From assembly GCA_028712845.1 (NCBI GenBank), contig JAQTPO010000012.1, positions 1 to 26,009 of the forward strand: a stretch of 26,009 bases of DNA. Reading direction: 5' to 3'. Of the stretch, positions 1 to 8,393 are shown piece by piece (positions within the stretch are counted from its first letter, which is position 1; the number at the start of each line of letters is the position of its first letter). This DNA is from Dehalococcoidales bacterium (GTDB lineage Bacteria > Chloroflexota > Dehalococcoidia > Dehalococcoidales > Fen-1064). Under the pieces are notes generated by a model, which ran no database searches, had not been told where the DNA came from, and saw only the letters and a list, made by a program, of their open reading frames with translations. The position numbers and the translations under genes were made by a program.

Positions 1-610
1 ACCCACTTGCACCATTGGATTCTAACCCAGTCAATGCTTGCATTATGTCAAGCGATTTTGACTGCACCAGCACCGGTCCGGTATCTTCTCCTTTATCGAC
101 AATAAACAGCGTTGACCTTATTGCCCTATCCCCGGCTAATATAGCCTTGGCTGACGGTATCCAGTGCAAGCCGTCATAGCCTCTGGTGGTATCACCCGGA
201 TGGACATTCAGGATTCCGGGATAATATTTATCCACCAGCCAATCCGAAGTCCATTGGTCATAACCTGCCAGGCAAATTAAATCGGGTGTTTTACCTAGCT
301 TACTTTCAATTAACCGCGATACTTCCTGTTCATACCGCAATCTTTCCGGGCAGTTCCTGGGAACATTTCCAGCACCGTATTTCTTCCTGGTTTCCCTGAG
401 ATATGGTATGTGGCTGAGTTCAACAACTTCATGTTTATTCTCTTTAGCGATGATAGTTCCGCCGCAACCGGGCCTATTGGTAAAAACGAGGTAATTATGC
501 GCCGGATTTCGTGCAATAATCTCCCGATAGTTGGTACCGGAGCCGGACACGAAACAGACGATGGCCATTCTTTTCCCATGCTTAACAGGGTCATAAATCA
601 ATCGTTTCAC
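1..610 (-). CDS. PurN-like formyltransferase family protein (partial, C-terminus off left edge)
   Basis: The minus strand holds an open frame of 203 complete codons running off the left edge. It begins with GTG at 610, preceded by AGAGGG 11 nt upstream; an in-frame stop lies just before (629-631). An internal ATG at 568 is the alternative start. The segment VCFVSGSGTN near residue 18 matches the glycine-rich nucleotide loop of PurN/Fmt-type formyltransferases. Residues N135 and H137 in ILNVHPGD and D176 in GEDTGPVLVQ occupy the positions of the catalytic Asn-His-Asp of that superfamily. Family members transfer a formyl group from 10-formyltetrahydrofolate, for example to glycinamide ribonucleotide in purine synthesis. 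The HPG in place of the common HPS and the unusual N-terminal extension (KRLIYDPVKHG) suggest a divergent formyltransferase rather than a textbook PurN, so the substrate is left open. Confidence 0.8.
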   Translation of the reverse strand, partial: MKRLIYDPVKHGKRMAIVCFVSGSGTNYREIIARNPAHNYLVFTNRPGCGGTIIAKENKHEVVELSHIPYLRETRKKYGAGNVPRNCPERLRYEQEVSRLIESKLGKTPDLICLAGYDQWTSDWLVDKYYPGILNVHPGDTTRGYDGLHWIPSAKAILAGDRAIRSTLFIVDKGEDTGPVLVQSKSLDIMQALTGLESNGASG

Positions 611-680
611 AGCTTTATTATCCCTCTGTCAAAACATTTTCGCCTAATTTCTACTTCCACCAAATTGTAGCACATTAAAG

Positions 681-714
681 AGAAAACCTCTCGTTTCAAG
701 ACGAGAGGTTTTCT
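681..714 (-). terminator. Rho-independent terminator of the giant surface-protein gene
   Basis: A perfect 14-bp inverted repeat (681-694 with 701-714, loop TTCAAG) lies 24 nt downstream of the stop of the 2486-residue gene. Read on the minus strand, the 3' arm ends in a T-rich run (TTTTCTCTTT), as in an intrinsic terminator. A-rich flanks on the other side could make it bidirectional. Confidence 0.8.
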
Positions 715-738
715 CAACTTTACGGCATTAATCCTGAA

Positions 739-3700
739 TTATCTTCCCCTGGGAATCTCGATATACACTTGCCCTGTAGCAGTCACCCTGACCATGCCGG
801 TAACGGTCACAGAATTCCCGATATCAGCTGGGTATCGCAGGTTCATTGTGTTACCGGTGACATATATTGAGTCGGAACCGTCAGAAATCACCCAATCGCT
901 GCGGGTGACCGGAGGTGAACCGTGTCCCATCTCCCAACCGCGATAAGCGCCGCTTAGCGTAACTGTCTGTCCAACATATACATGGGGATACTGCTTTATC
1001 GCATTTATTCGTATTGTTCCTGATGCCATCTCCTGTATTTCAGAGACAGTCAAAGCGCGATTGAAGACCTTTACATCATCCACCGAGCCATTCAAATAGA
1101 AACCTCGATCATCAACCGAACCGGGCGTGTCAGTGGGATTGCCTCTATGACCTAATTTCAGTGAGGCTGTACTATCAACATTGATGGTGGAAGCAGCACT
1201 GCCCGAAGCGATAGCTGTGCCATTAAAATACAGGGTAAAAGTATTCCCGCTACGCGTCAGAGCAAAGTGAAGCCAGTTACCTGCTGTAATACCCGGGTCG
1301 GTTGCTTCAAGAATAATTGCTAAGGTTCCTCCGCCAACACCACCAAACCGCAGGTTATTGTTCGATAGTTTCGTTAACGACCAGCCTGTGCGTGTGCTAG
1401 CATTCTCGGTTTCAACATATTTCTCGATAATCACCTGTTCTCCGGAGGTAACTGCAAAATTTACCCACAGACCAAAAGAGAAGTCGCTAGTACCAAAGTT
1501 CAAACTGGGACCTTGCCCGAAATCAACGAAATCATCAATCCCGTCGAGTCTGACGCCCTGTCCTATCCGCCCCGAGGTAAAACTCGCTCCTATCAAGGTG
1601 CCATGGTTTTCCCCGACAACATCGTTAGCGTTTCCATCAAGAGGCCACCAGCTGATGATTCCAGAGAGGAATGGTATTTGTGTAAAGTTTGCAGTGATAC
1701 TCTTATTGCCATCCATCGTTACACTCAACGGATTAGCATTCCCGCTGGCATCACCACTCCAGCCTCCGAAAGTCCAACCGATAGTTTGGGTTACAGAAAC
1801 ACTTGCCGTTGTTCCTTGAGGATAGACATAGACGCCGGCATCAGGACTAGTAATACCGTTTCCGACTATGTTAATTGTGAGTAGATAAGTCCTCTGCGGT
1901 TCATAGGTTACCTGTGCGCCTCTGTCAATCAAGGTCTGAATTTTTATCCTTTCCGTCATCCCTGTCCTGATATCCAGATAGTTATTGCTGATGTCAATCG
2001 CATCCCCAGTTCCCAAACCGGTATTCGATACCAGCGCGCTGATACTGGTTATCTGGTTATTGTTAATGCCAAGCTGCTGCAAGTTGGTCAGGCTAGCCAA
2101 GGGAGATATATCGCTTATCTGGTTATTGCTGAGGATAAGGTATTGCAGATTAGTCAGATTAGCCAGTGGCGAGATATTTACTATTTGATTACCTGTCATG
2201 TAAATCTCAACGAGGCTGGTAAGAGAACCCAAAGCTGAGATATCTGATATTCCACATAGCTGAAGATTTATGCCTGTGAGACTGGTCAGCGAAGCCAGCG
2301 GTGCGGCACTACTGATTTGGTTACCAGCAAGATTAAGCCATGTCAACTTAGTCAACGTGGCAAGAGGCGCAATATTAGTTATCTGGTTGCCATTCAAACG
2401 CAGGTCTAACAGGTTAGTACAATATTCCAAACCGGAAAGATTCGATATTCCTTTGACCTCTGCATTAAAGCTGGTTAGAGCCAGCAGGTCGTTCTGGTAA
2501 ATATCTCCCGTCGGTTTGCTTATTGCCTGACGGATAGCCGCCTCCAGATTTGCATCCGGGAAGGTTACTATGGAGGATAATGCAAAATTCGCCGTAATTG
2601 TATAATTACCGTTCACCGTGACATCTATCGGATTCGTCGTCCCGCTGGCATCATCGCTCCAACCGCTGAAAGTCCAGTTGCTATTTGCAGGACTGGCGGT
2701 AAGCTGGACTTGCTCACCAGAAGTATAGTTTGTCTGGTCGGGTAATTTCGTTACCGTACCGCTACCGGCAGGGTTGACTGCTACGGTCAGTGTATAAACA
2801 GGAGGAAGACCGGCATCAGCACGGACTTCATTTTCAGAAAGAGCGCGATTATAGATTTTGACTTCGTCTATAATACCGGAGAAATAGGTATCCGCTTCAT
2901 AATGGAAACCTATCCTTGGAGGTTGGGTATCATCGTAGCATATATTGCCGGTCATCTCAGCGCCTGTTGCTACCAGAATACCATCCACATAAAGTCTCAT
3001 AACGCTACCATCGTAAGTGCCTGCAATATGACGCCACTGGTTATCATTAATTGCCGCAGGAGATTCGATAGCGTAAGAATAAGAATCAGCATCATTATCA
3101 AGAACAAACTGGGCTTTGAAGCCGGTTAAACGAAGGACATAACTATCATATAAATGTTTTTGTTTTTCGAAAATAAAACCATTAGATTGAGTAGCAGAAG
3201 TTGGAATTTTAACCCATGCTTCAATTGTAATCTGCGAAGAAGGATTAGGTACCGTATCCGGCATCTGGACATAATCACTCGTCCCGTTGAAGGAGAGGGC
3301 GTTGCCGGTTTTTCCCGTTACCCGCGTTGGTCCACTAACTAATGCGCCATTGTTTCCGCCCCAGGCGTCATAAGCAACCGTGCTGCTGGTTTCGTCGAAT
3401 TTCCACCAGCCTATACCGCCGGTTGGCGCATCTTGCTGGAAATTAGCGGTGACAGTGTAATTGCCATTCATGGTGATAGAAGTACTGGCGGCACCAGCGT
3501 TTGCTACCGGACCGTCCCAATTGACAAAGTGATAGCCGATACTCGGCTCAGCGATGAGATTGATGACAGCACCAGCCTGGAACAAATTGGTTCCAATCTC
3601 CGGAGTTGTAGTACCGCCTCCCGCTGGCGTAACGCCTACAGTTAAGACGTAAATTCCCTCATAATAATAGTCAGCCTCCGTTACCAGAGGATAGTTATCT

Positions 3701-6700
3701 GCGGCGGCATTGGCAATATTATAGGCAGGTTGCCCAACACCATCGCCGTTTGTATCAGTGCCTGTATAATTATCGTAATAATTACCCAGATAACCCCTGA
3801 GGCCGGTATTGTTATAGACATAATCGATTTCTGCAGGTGAATAGAAACGATTGCCGGTACACCCTGCGGCCACTAATATATTATTATCATTATGAGTGAG
3901 AGTATTAAGGAAGATGGTGTTATTATCACTGGTGTAGTTTAAGGTTGCTGAACCCAGTTTTATACCGCCGGCAGAACCTGCATATTGTACCCAGCTTACG
4001 AAGTTGCGGGAGATGGTATTACTATCACTGTTGTTCAGTTCGATACCGCTGGTGCTGACCTTATCTTCAATAGTATTGCTTAAGATACTATTACCGTTAC
4101 TCAGATTAAGGTATATACCGGTACAGCCTCCTTCCAAACACTGATTATTTTCGATGACATTATTGTTCGAACCATTTGTGGTTACTCCGGAATAGGTCAG
4201 GTAGATGTCGTAATATTCACTGTATTGCATAATGTTAGCTTGAATAGTATTGCCGCTGGAGCCTTCCAGACGAATGCCATAATCGTCATCGATACAGGAG
4301 TTGTGCCTGATAATATTCTGACCGCCGCGGTACAGGAGTATTCCATAACGGTTATCATTACTGGTATTACCACTCTTATTATTTTCAATTGTGCAGCCGG
4401 TAACATTAATAAGGGCAATACCTGCCTTGTCGCTGGAAGATTCGGTGCCGAAGGCTGAGAAGCCTCTAATCGTGACATTATTGGCAGTCACTTCAAAGAC
4501 ATGGTCGTTATAGTTAGCCGCATTTATTATGGTATCGAGAAAGCTTCCGGAAGTGGAAACGATTATCAGACTCTTTGTTACATTCACGTTCTCGGTATAG
4601 GTACCGGCATCTACCGTGATGGTGTTTTCATCTACAGTATCAGCCGCATCGATTGCCGCCTGAATGGTGGCAAAGTTCTTGCCGGTGTTTGTATTATGTA
4701 CAGGTAAACTCACCACCTCATCCACACCCATATCTACTGTCCCGCTAATGATACGCGGGTCACCTTCGAAGTCGGTGGTTATCCCGGCCGGTATTGCGGC
4801 ATTACTGCCCACATTAATACAGGGAGAGCCGGTCTGCAAATGATAATCACCGGTACCGACGTTGACAAACAAGGGGTTCTGTGAGATGTCATGTGCGCCA
4901 GCTGATGCTAAATCACCGTAGTTATCAGGGGTATTGTTCCAAAAATCATTATAGTCCATTATGGGTGAACCTTCATCAACTGAGATTCCTCCACCACATA
5001 GAGTGGCAGAGTTACTGAAAAAAATGCAGTTGGTGACTACCGGCGAGGAGGAGAAAACGCCTATCCCCCCACCGATCTGGCCGGCCGAGTTGCTGGAGAA
5101 GGTACAGTTGGTCACCATTGTCGAGGATAATTGATCGTATATTCCCCCGCCGTGATAAACCACCGAGTTACCGGAAAATGTACAGTTAGTCACTATCGGC
5201 GAGGAGTTACCGTTGTACATTCCACCGCCATCATCACCTGTGTTGCTAGTGAAGTTACAGTTGGTAACCGCCGGTGACGAGGAAGCATTGCTCATGCCAC
5301 CACCACCCTGACCAACCGAGTTGCAAGAGAAAGTACAGTTTGTCACCACCGGCGAGGAATTAGCAATATTTTCCATCCCGCCACCGTCCAGACCAGCCGA
5401 GTTACCGGAAAAGTTACAGTTGGTGACCGTCGGCGAGGAATCGACGATATTGTACATCCCACCGCCTGATTGACCAGATGTGTTGCCGGAGAAGGTACAG
5501 TTGGTCACCGCCGGCGAGGACCTTTCATTGTAAATGCCACCACCTACCTCTGCCGAGTTGCCAGAAAAGATGCAGTTGGTGACTACCGGCGAGGAGGCTA
5601 CATTGTACATTCCACCGCCGTTATTAATAGCCGAGTTATTGGAGAAGGTACAGTTGGTAACCGTCGGCGAGGAGGATGCACTGTACATGCCACCACCTAC
5701 CTCTGCCGAGTTGCCGGAAAAGATGCAGTTGGTGACCGTCGGCGAGCATTCATTGTAAATCCCGCCGCCAACTGGAGCGAAACTTTCATCCAACGCATAT
5801 CCCGAGCCGTTGGTCAGTGTAAATCCATCTAACACCGCACTATTGGTTCCCCCTGAGGTAAATTTGACACAACTTCCGGACTGGTTTCCGTCAATAGTGG
5901 TAACTCCGGCTCCGCTTATACTTCTGAGAGTGATATTTTTCCCCTTGAAATCGATATTTTCAGTATAGGTACCGGCATCTACGGTGACGATATGTCCGTT
6001 TAATGTCTCCGCATCATCGATTGCCGCCTGAATGGTGGCAAAGTTTTTGCCCGTGGTGATATTGTGGACAGGCCTCTGTATCACATATTCTGTGCCCACA
6101 GTAGCATTTGGTTCCGGTAAAGCGAAATTGCGGATACGGAAATCATCCCACGTTGACGTCGCCGCACCCCCGGCCCATCCGTCCCCTGTTCTAATGCCAG
6201 CGAACATATTCATTGCACCCAGAGTGGAATCAGAGTAATCCCATTTCAAAACTCCATCGACATAGGATTGAAAAACATTGCCGGCTTTAGCCAGTGTTAA
6301 CGTTTTTCCGGTGCCGTCTATAGAATTATCGTAGCCGACTTCGGTAGCGTTTGTTCCAAAACCTAGATAGCTGAAATAGGTTTGATATCCTCTGGAGTAA
6401 CCAAATTCCATAAGCATACTCGTCGTATTCCAAGTACTCGCCACGGTCTGACTCGGAGTGAGTTTTAGGTGAAAGCATTGCCATGCCGCGAAATCATTGC
6501 CTTTAGGTGCAATATCAACCAATTTTACATCTAAAGCCAGGTTAGTGAGTTGAATACCGTTTTTAGTTAAGGAATATTCCTCGTCCCGATCATGTCGCGG
6601 AATGCTGTAATCTACAAGTTGACCGTTATTTATGCTAATACCTCGCTCACCATCTTGCCAAACGCGGGTATAGTTGTACTGATCTAGTTTATTCGTGGAA

Positions 6701-8199
6701 TAATCATCAAAGAAAATGAAGGTGTTTTCTCCATTAGAAAGGGTAGAAACGGTTGAATTACCGTAATACATGTAGATAGTAGCACCAGCCACAGGGATGA
6801 AAGGTATTTTCACCCATTCGGTAGCTGAGGTGGAAGCGGAATATGATTCTGTCCAGTAGGATAACAACGTATTCCCATCAGCATCGGTAAAGCGGATATC
6901 CGAGAAATCATTTTTCATCTTGTCGCTAACGTAGGTAACCGGTATTTTTACCTGATAATCAGTTTGTTCAGTAGTTGAACCGGTCACAGTTATTGCTTTG
7001 CGGTACGGCCAACCGGTTAACCAGTTAGCTCCGCTTGTGTCTCCCAGCGCAAACTCGCCAAAATCAGTTATCCCGCTCACTTTCAGATGAGTAGCATCTA
7101 CGACAGTCTGGTCAGGATAAATCGCCCACGCTTGACCGGTGTTTTCCCTCTGGAGGATTTTCAGATTGGTCGCTGCCGGTATTCCGTTGAGTCCGGCCAG
7201 GTTGAAAGTTACATCGATATTGATAGAACCCAGAACCGTTGACAGTTCCCAGTAACAGTTAGGTAGCACCTGCTGTATGCCTGCAGGAGCCGCACCGCCG
7301 GGATTAGCGAAGATTTGATTGGCGAAGAACAGATTCTGGTCGTTATTAAACCCGCCGTTGACGAAAGAATTCACGCTCAATTCAATATTTGTGTTGGGAA
7401 TAGGTAAAACACCCACCTGCACGACAGGTACCTGATTTATCGCCTGTACATTAGGCGCGCCGGTTACGGTCAGATGATTCGTGAAATAGCCCCAGTAATC
7501 CTGAACGACAGGGCTGAAAGAACCGAAGGTAAACTCCACCTGCCCGTTGCCGTTATCAAATTCGTCCACCCAGTCAGGGTCACTGTTAACCTGGTCAATA
7601 GTCCCCCACCCTGAACCGGTGATACCGCTGTTATTCCCGGCAGGGGCAGTCCAGCTCACATCCATCGTAATACGGCTATTCGTAACAATGAGCTTGGGTT
7701 CGCCGCCTACGCTAATAGTCGCGGTACCCCCGGTATAATTGCGGCGGTCGTAGCTCATCCCCGCTTGCAACCAGTTTATTTTCTGAACACCGGCAAGACT
7801 ATAATTACTAAACTCAAGAGTAACCCCGGCTTCGCCGTTTTGAACAGTAGTATTTTCCGCAGTGCAGGTGCCAAAGCTGGCATGTCCTGAACCACCCGAC
7901 AGATAAGTGCCGTCGCCAACCCCGGTTTCATTCCAGATGATATTGGTGTAGGCATATACACCTTTGTCAGGGTTCATATTATGAATATATGGGGTATCAT
8001 CAAAGTAATCATACAACCAGGGACCGAATCCCGTGGTATCGATGCCGCAATCAAATTCAATAGATGCTGCCACGTTCTTAAAAACGCCTTTCATTCCCTC
8101 GTCTATCACAGGAACAGCGTATGCCCCTGCCACCGGCAGGAGTCCTGAGATTAGCGTCGCTAAAATAGTGAAAATAGTGAATAACTTGATTATTTTCAT
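739..8199 (-). CDS. Giant secreted multidomain protein: DUF2341, LamG, parallel beta-helices, InlB-type repeats, leucine-rich repeats
   Basis: This is a 2486-residue exported protein. ATG at 8199 is chosen because AGGAGG lies 5 nt upstream; a GTG at 8223 lacks such a site. Residues 1-34 form a Sec signal peptide (KIIKL, hydrophobic core, AYA). Approximate domains: unclassified N-terminal region to 390; DUF2341 at 392-495 (begins WLTGWPYRKAITV, contains YMYYGN); LamG-like to 700; parallel beta-helix 708-1150 with ten FSxNSA/GGGMY repeats; second NosD-like beta-helix 1160-1500; InlB-type repeat 1520-1586; LamG 1590-1790; InlB-type repeat 1800-1872; SDS22/internalin-like 22-residue leucine-rich repeats 1880-2100; InlB-type repeat 2106-2175; LamG 2180-2390; C-terminal beta-rich (OB-like) domain 2390-2486. 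No LPXTG motif, C-terminal membrane helix or surface-anchoring domain is visible, so it may be released or held non-covalently. Such domains bind glycans or protein ligands; adhesion or polysaccharide binding is an inference. No catalytic centre was recognised. Confidence 0.9.
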   Translation of the reverse strand: MKIIKLFTIFTILATLISGLLPVAGAYAVPVIDEGMKGVFKNVAASIEFDCGIDTTGFGPWLYDYFDDTPYIHNMNPDKGVYAYTNIIWNETGVGDGTYLSGGSGHASFGTCTAENTTVQNGEAGVTLEFSNYSLAGVQKINWLQAGMSYDRRNYTGGTATISVGGEPKLIVTNSRITMDVSWTAPAGNNSGITGSGWGTIDQVNSDPDWVDEFDNGNGQVEFTFGSFSPVVQDYWGYFTNHLTVTGAPNVQAINQVPVVQVGVLPIPNTNIELSVNSFVNGGFNNDQNLFFANQIFANPGGAAPAGIQQVLPNCYWELSTVLGSINIDVTFNLAGLNGIPAATNLKILQRENTGQAWAIYPDQTVVDATHLKVSGITDFGEFALGDTSGANWLTGWPYRKAITVTGSTTEQTDYQVKIPVTYVSDKMKNDFSDIRFTDADGNTLLSYWTESYSASTSATEWVKIPFIPVAGATIYMYYGNSTVSTLSNGENTFIFFDDYSTNKLDQYNYTRVWQDGERGISINNGQLVDYSIPRHDRDEEYSLTKNGIQLTNLALDVKLVDIAPKGNDFAAWQCFHLKLTPSQTVASTWNTTSMLMEFGYSRGYQTYFSYLGFGTNATEVGYDNSIDGTGKTLTLAKAGNVFQSYVDGVLKWDYSDSTLGAMNMFAGIRTGDGWAGGAATSTWDDFRIRNFALPEPNATVGTEYVIQRPVHNITTGKNFATIQAAIDDAETLNGHIVTVDAGTYTENIDFKGKNITLRSISGAGVTTIDGNQSGSCVKFTSGGTNSAVLDGFTLTNGSGYALDESFAPVGGGIYNECSPTVTNCIFSGNSAEVGGGMYSASSSPTVTNCTFSNNSAINNGGGMYNVASSPVVTNCIFSGNSAEVGGGIYNERSSPAVTNCTFSGNTSGQSGGGMYNIVDSSPTVTNCNFSGNSAGLDGGGMENIANSSPVVTNCTFSCNSVGQGGGGMSNASSSPAVTNCNFTSNTGDDGGGMYNGNSSPIVTNCTFSGNSVVYHGGGIYDQLSSTMVTNCTFSSNSAGQIGGGIGVFSSSPVVTNCIFFSNSATLCGGGISVDEGSPIMDYNDFWNNTPDNYGDLASAGAHDISQNPLFVNVGTGDYHLQTGSPCINVGSNAAIPAGITTDFEGDPRIISGTVDMGVDEVVSLPVHNTNTGKNFATIQAAIDAADTVDENTITVDAGTYTENVNVTKSLIIVSTSGSFLDTIINAANYNDHVFEVTANNVTIRGFSAFGTESSSDKAGIALINVTGCTIENNKSGNTSNDNRYGILLYRGGQNIIRHNSCIDDDYGIRLEGSSGNTIQANIMQYSEYYDIYLTYSGVTTNGSNNNVIENNQCLEGGCTGIYLNLSNGNSILSNTIEDKVSTSGIELNNSDSNTISRNFVSWVQYAGSAGGIKLGSATLNYTSDNNTIFLNTLTHNDNNILVAAGCTGNRFYSPAEIDYVYNNTGLRGYLGNYYDNYTGTDTNGDGVGQPAYNIANAAADNYPLVTEADYYYEGIYVLTVGVTPAGGGTTTPEIGTNLFQAGAVINLIAEPSIGYHFVNWDGPVANAGAASTSITMNGNYTVTANFQQDAPTGGIGWWKFDETSSTVAYDAWGGNNGALVSGPTRVTGKTGNALSFNGTSDYVQMPDTVPNPSSQITIEAWVKIPTSATQSNGFIFEKQKHLYDSYVLRLTGFKAQFVLDNDADSYSYAIESPAAINDNQWRHIAGTYDGSVMRLYVDGILVATGAEMTGNICYDDTQPPRIGFHYEADTYFSGIIDEVKIYNRALSENEVRADAGLPPVYTLTVAVNPAGSGTVTKLPDQTNYTSGEQVQLTASPANSNWTFSGWSDDASGTTNPIDVTVNGNYTITANFALSSIVTFPDANLEAAIRQAISKPTGDIYQNDLLALTSFNAEVKGISNLSGLEYCTNLLDLRLNGNQITNIAPLATLTKLTWLNLAGNQISSAAPLASLTSLTGINLQLCGISDISALGSLTSLVEIYMTGNQIVNISPLANLTNLQYLILSNNQISDISPLASLTNLQQLGINNNQITSISALVSNTGLGTGDAIDISNNYLDIRTGMTERIKIQTLIDRGAQVTYEPQRTYLLTINIVGNGITSPDAGVYVYPQGTTASVSVTQTIGWTFGGWSGDASGNANPLSVTMDGNKSITANFTQIPFLSGIISWWPLDGNANDVVGENHGTLIGASFTSGRIGQGVRLDGIDDFVDFGQGPSLNFGTSDFSFGLWVNFAVTSGEQVIIEKYVETENASTRTGWSLTKLSNNNLRFGGVGGGTLAIILEATDPGITAGNWLHFALTRSGNTFTLYFNGTAIASGSAASTINVDSTASLKLGHRGNPTDTPGSVDDRGFYLNGSVDDVKVFNRALTVSEIQEMASGTIRINAIKQYPHVYVGQTVTLSGAYRGWEMGHGSPPVTRSDWVISDGSDSIYVTGNTMNLRYPADIGNSVTVTGMVRVTATGQVYIEIPRGR
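1990..2480 (-). repeat. 66-bp periodic leucine-rich-repeat coding region
   Basis: The minus-strand translation shows about seven 22-residue units of the form LxxLxxLxLxxNQIxxIxPLA, for example NQITNIAPLA, NQISDISPLA and NQITSISAL. This is the SDS22/internalin type of leucine-rich repeat. The 66-base period is visible in the DNA as repeated CTGGTTA/TTGCT blocks. It is preceded by a cap-like segment FPDANLEAAIRQAI, which is common in internalin-like proteins. Confidence 0.8.
4647..4677 (-). repeat. 31-bp exact direct repeat (copy 1) at the head of the second beta-helix
   Basis: These 31 bases are identical to 6015-6045. Both encode the stretch FATIQAAID at the start of a beta-helix domain and are flanked by further near-identical sequence (GTYTEN coding). 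This points to duplication of the beta-helix entry module inside the gene. Confidence 0.85.
4985..5760 (-). repeat. Degenerate tandem coding repeats of the first beta-helix (about 10 units of 69-81 bp)
   Basis: On the plus strand the phrase CAGTTGGTNAC recurs at about 5025, 5107, 5185 (variant), 5260, 5335 (variant), 5417, 5500, 5570, 5650 and 5725. Translated on the minus strand each unit reads VTNCxFSxNSA followed by GGGMYN or GGGIYN. The units are in frame, degenerate and fully coding. The FxxN plus GGx pairing resembles the repeat signature of chlamydial polymorphic membrane proteins. Confidence 0.85.
6015..6045 (-). repeat. 31-bp exact direct repeat (copy 2) at the head of the first beta-helix
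   Basis: Partner of 4647-4677. It encodes the same FATIQAAID segment about 450 residues earlier in the protein. Recombination between the copies would remove the first beta-helix in frame (1368 bp apart, a multiple of three). Confidence 0.85.
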
Positions 8200-8204
8200 A
8201 CAGA

Positions 8205-8210
8205 CCTCCT
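8205..8210 (-). promoter_or_regulatory. Ribosome binding site fixing the start of the giant protein
   Basis: AGGAGG on the minus strand lies 5 nt before ATG 8199. It decides against the in-frame GTG at 8223 and places the signal peptide at the exact N-terminus. Confidence 0.85.
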
Positions 8211-8233
8211 GCAAAAAGTTCACAAATTAAGAA

Positions 8234-8260
8234 GGGGTTGTGCCTTTTTAGCACAACCCC
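8234..8260 (-). other. Leader hairpin between promoter and start of the giant gene (possible attenuator or mRNA stabiliser)
   Basis: A perfect 10-bp inverted repeat GGGGTTGTGC / GCACAACCCC (8234-8243 with 8251-8260) has a 7-nt A/T loop. It lies between the predicted promoter (8313-8341) and the ribosome binding site (8205-8210), so it would be in the 5' leader. After the stem the minus strand reads TTCTTAATTTG, only a weak T tract. It could be an attenuator, a 5' stabiliser, or a second terminator for the lipase gene upstream. Confidence 0.5.
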
Positions 8261-8312
8261 ATTAAAGCTTGAATCAAATTCATTTATCCTTCATCGAGGG
8301 AATTCAGAGAAT

Positions 8313-8341
8313 ATGGTACTCTTACCAAATTGCCGTGTCAA
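8313..8341 (-). promoter_or_regulatory. Sigma70-type promoter of the giant surface-protein gene
   Basis: On the minus strand a perfect -35 TTGACA (8336-8341) is followed after exactly 17 nt by TACCAT (8313-8318) as -10. The predicted start of transcription is about 8306, leaving a leader of roughly 107 nt before ATG 8199. Confidence 0.55.
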
Positions 8342-8357
8342 TGCCTGTTTACACGAT

Positions 8358-8381
8358 AGACTAAGCAAATGGGCTTAGTCT
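8358..8381 (-). terminator. Hairpin after the lipase gene (weak terminator)
   Basis: A perfect 9-bp inverted repeat AGACTAAGC / GCTTAGTCT (8358-8366 with 8373-8381, 6-nt loop) begins 12 nt after the lipase stop codon. The trailing sequence (TATCGTG) is poor in T, so termination may be inefficient or rho-assisted. Confidence 0.5.
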
Positions 8382-8393
8382 TCGCAGATAAAT

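Noticed and set aside
310..594. Minus-strand open frame of 94 codons
   Set aside because: It is in a different frame from the formyltransferase that clearly runs through the same bases with intact motifs.
410..670. Plus-strand open frame of 86 codons
   Set aside because: It lies opposite the formyltransferase, whose conserved motifs are all on the minus strand; it has no recognisable domain.
1358..1884. Plus-strand open frames inside the giant gene
   Set aside because: They are antisense to the LamG/InlB-repeat coding region and follow its periodicity; no family resemblance.
4985..5760. Regularly spaced repeats considered as a CRISPR array
   Set aside because: Units are degenerate, contiguous, in frame with a long protein, and have no unique spacers or neighbouring cas genes.
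8200..8223. GTG start at 8223 for the giant protein
   Set aside because: It has no ribosome binding site, and the AGGAGG falls inside this extension, pointing to ATG 8199.
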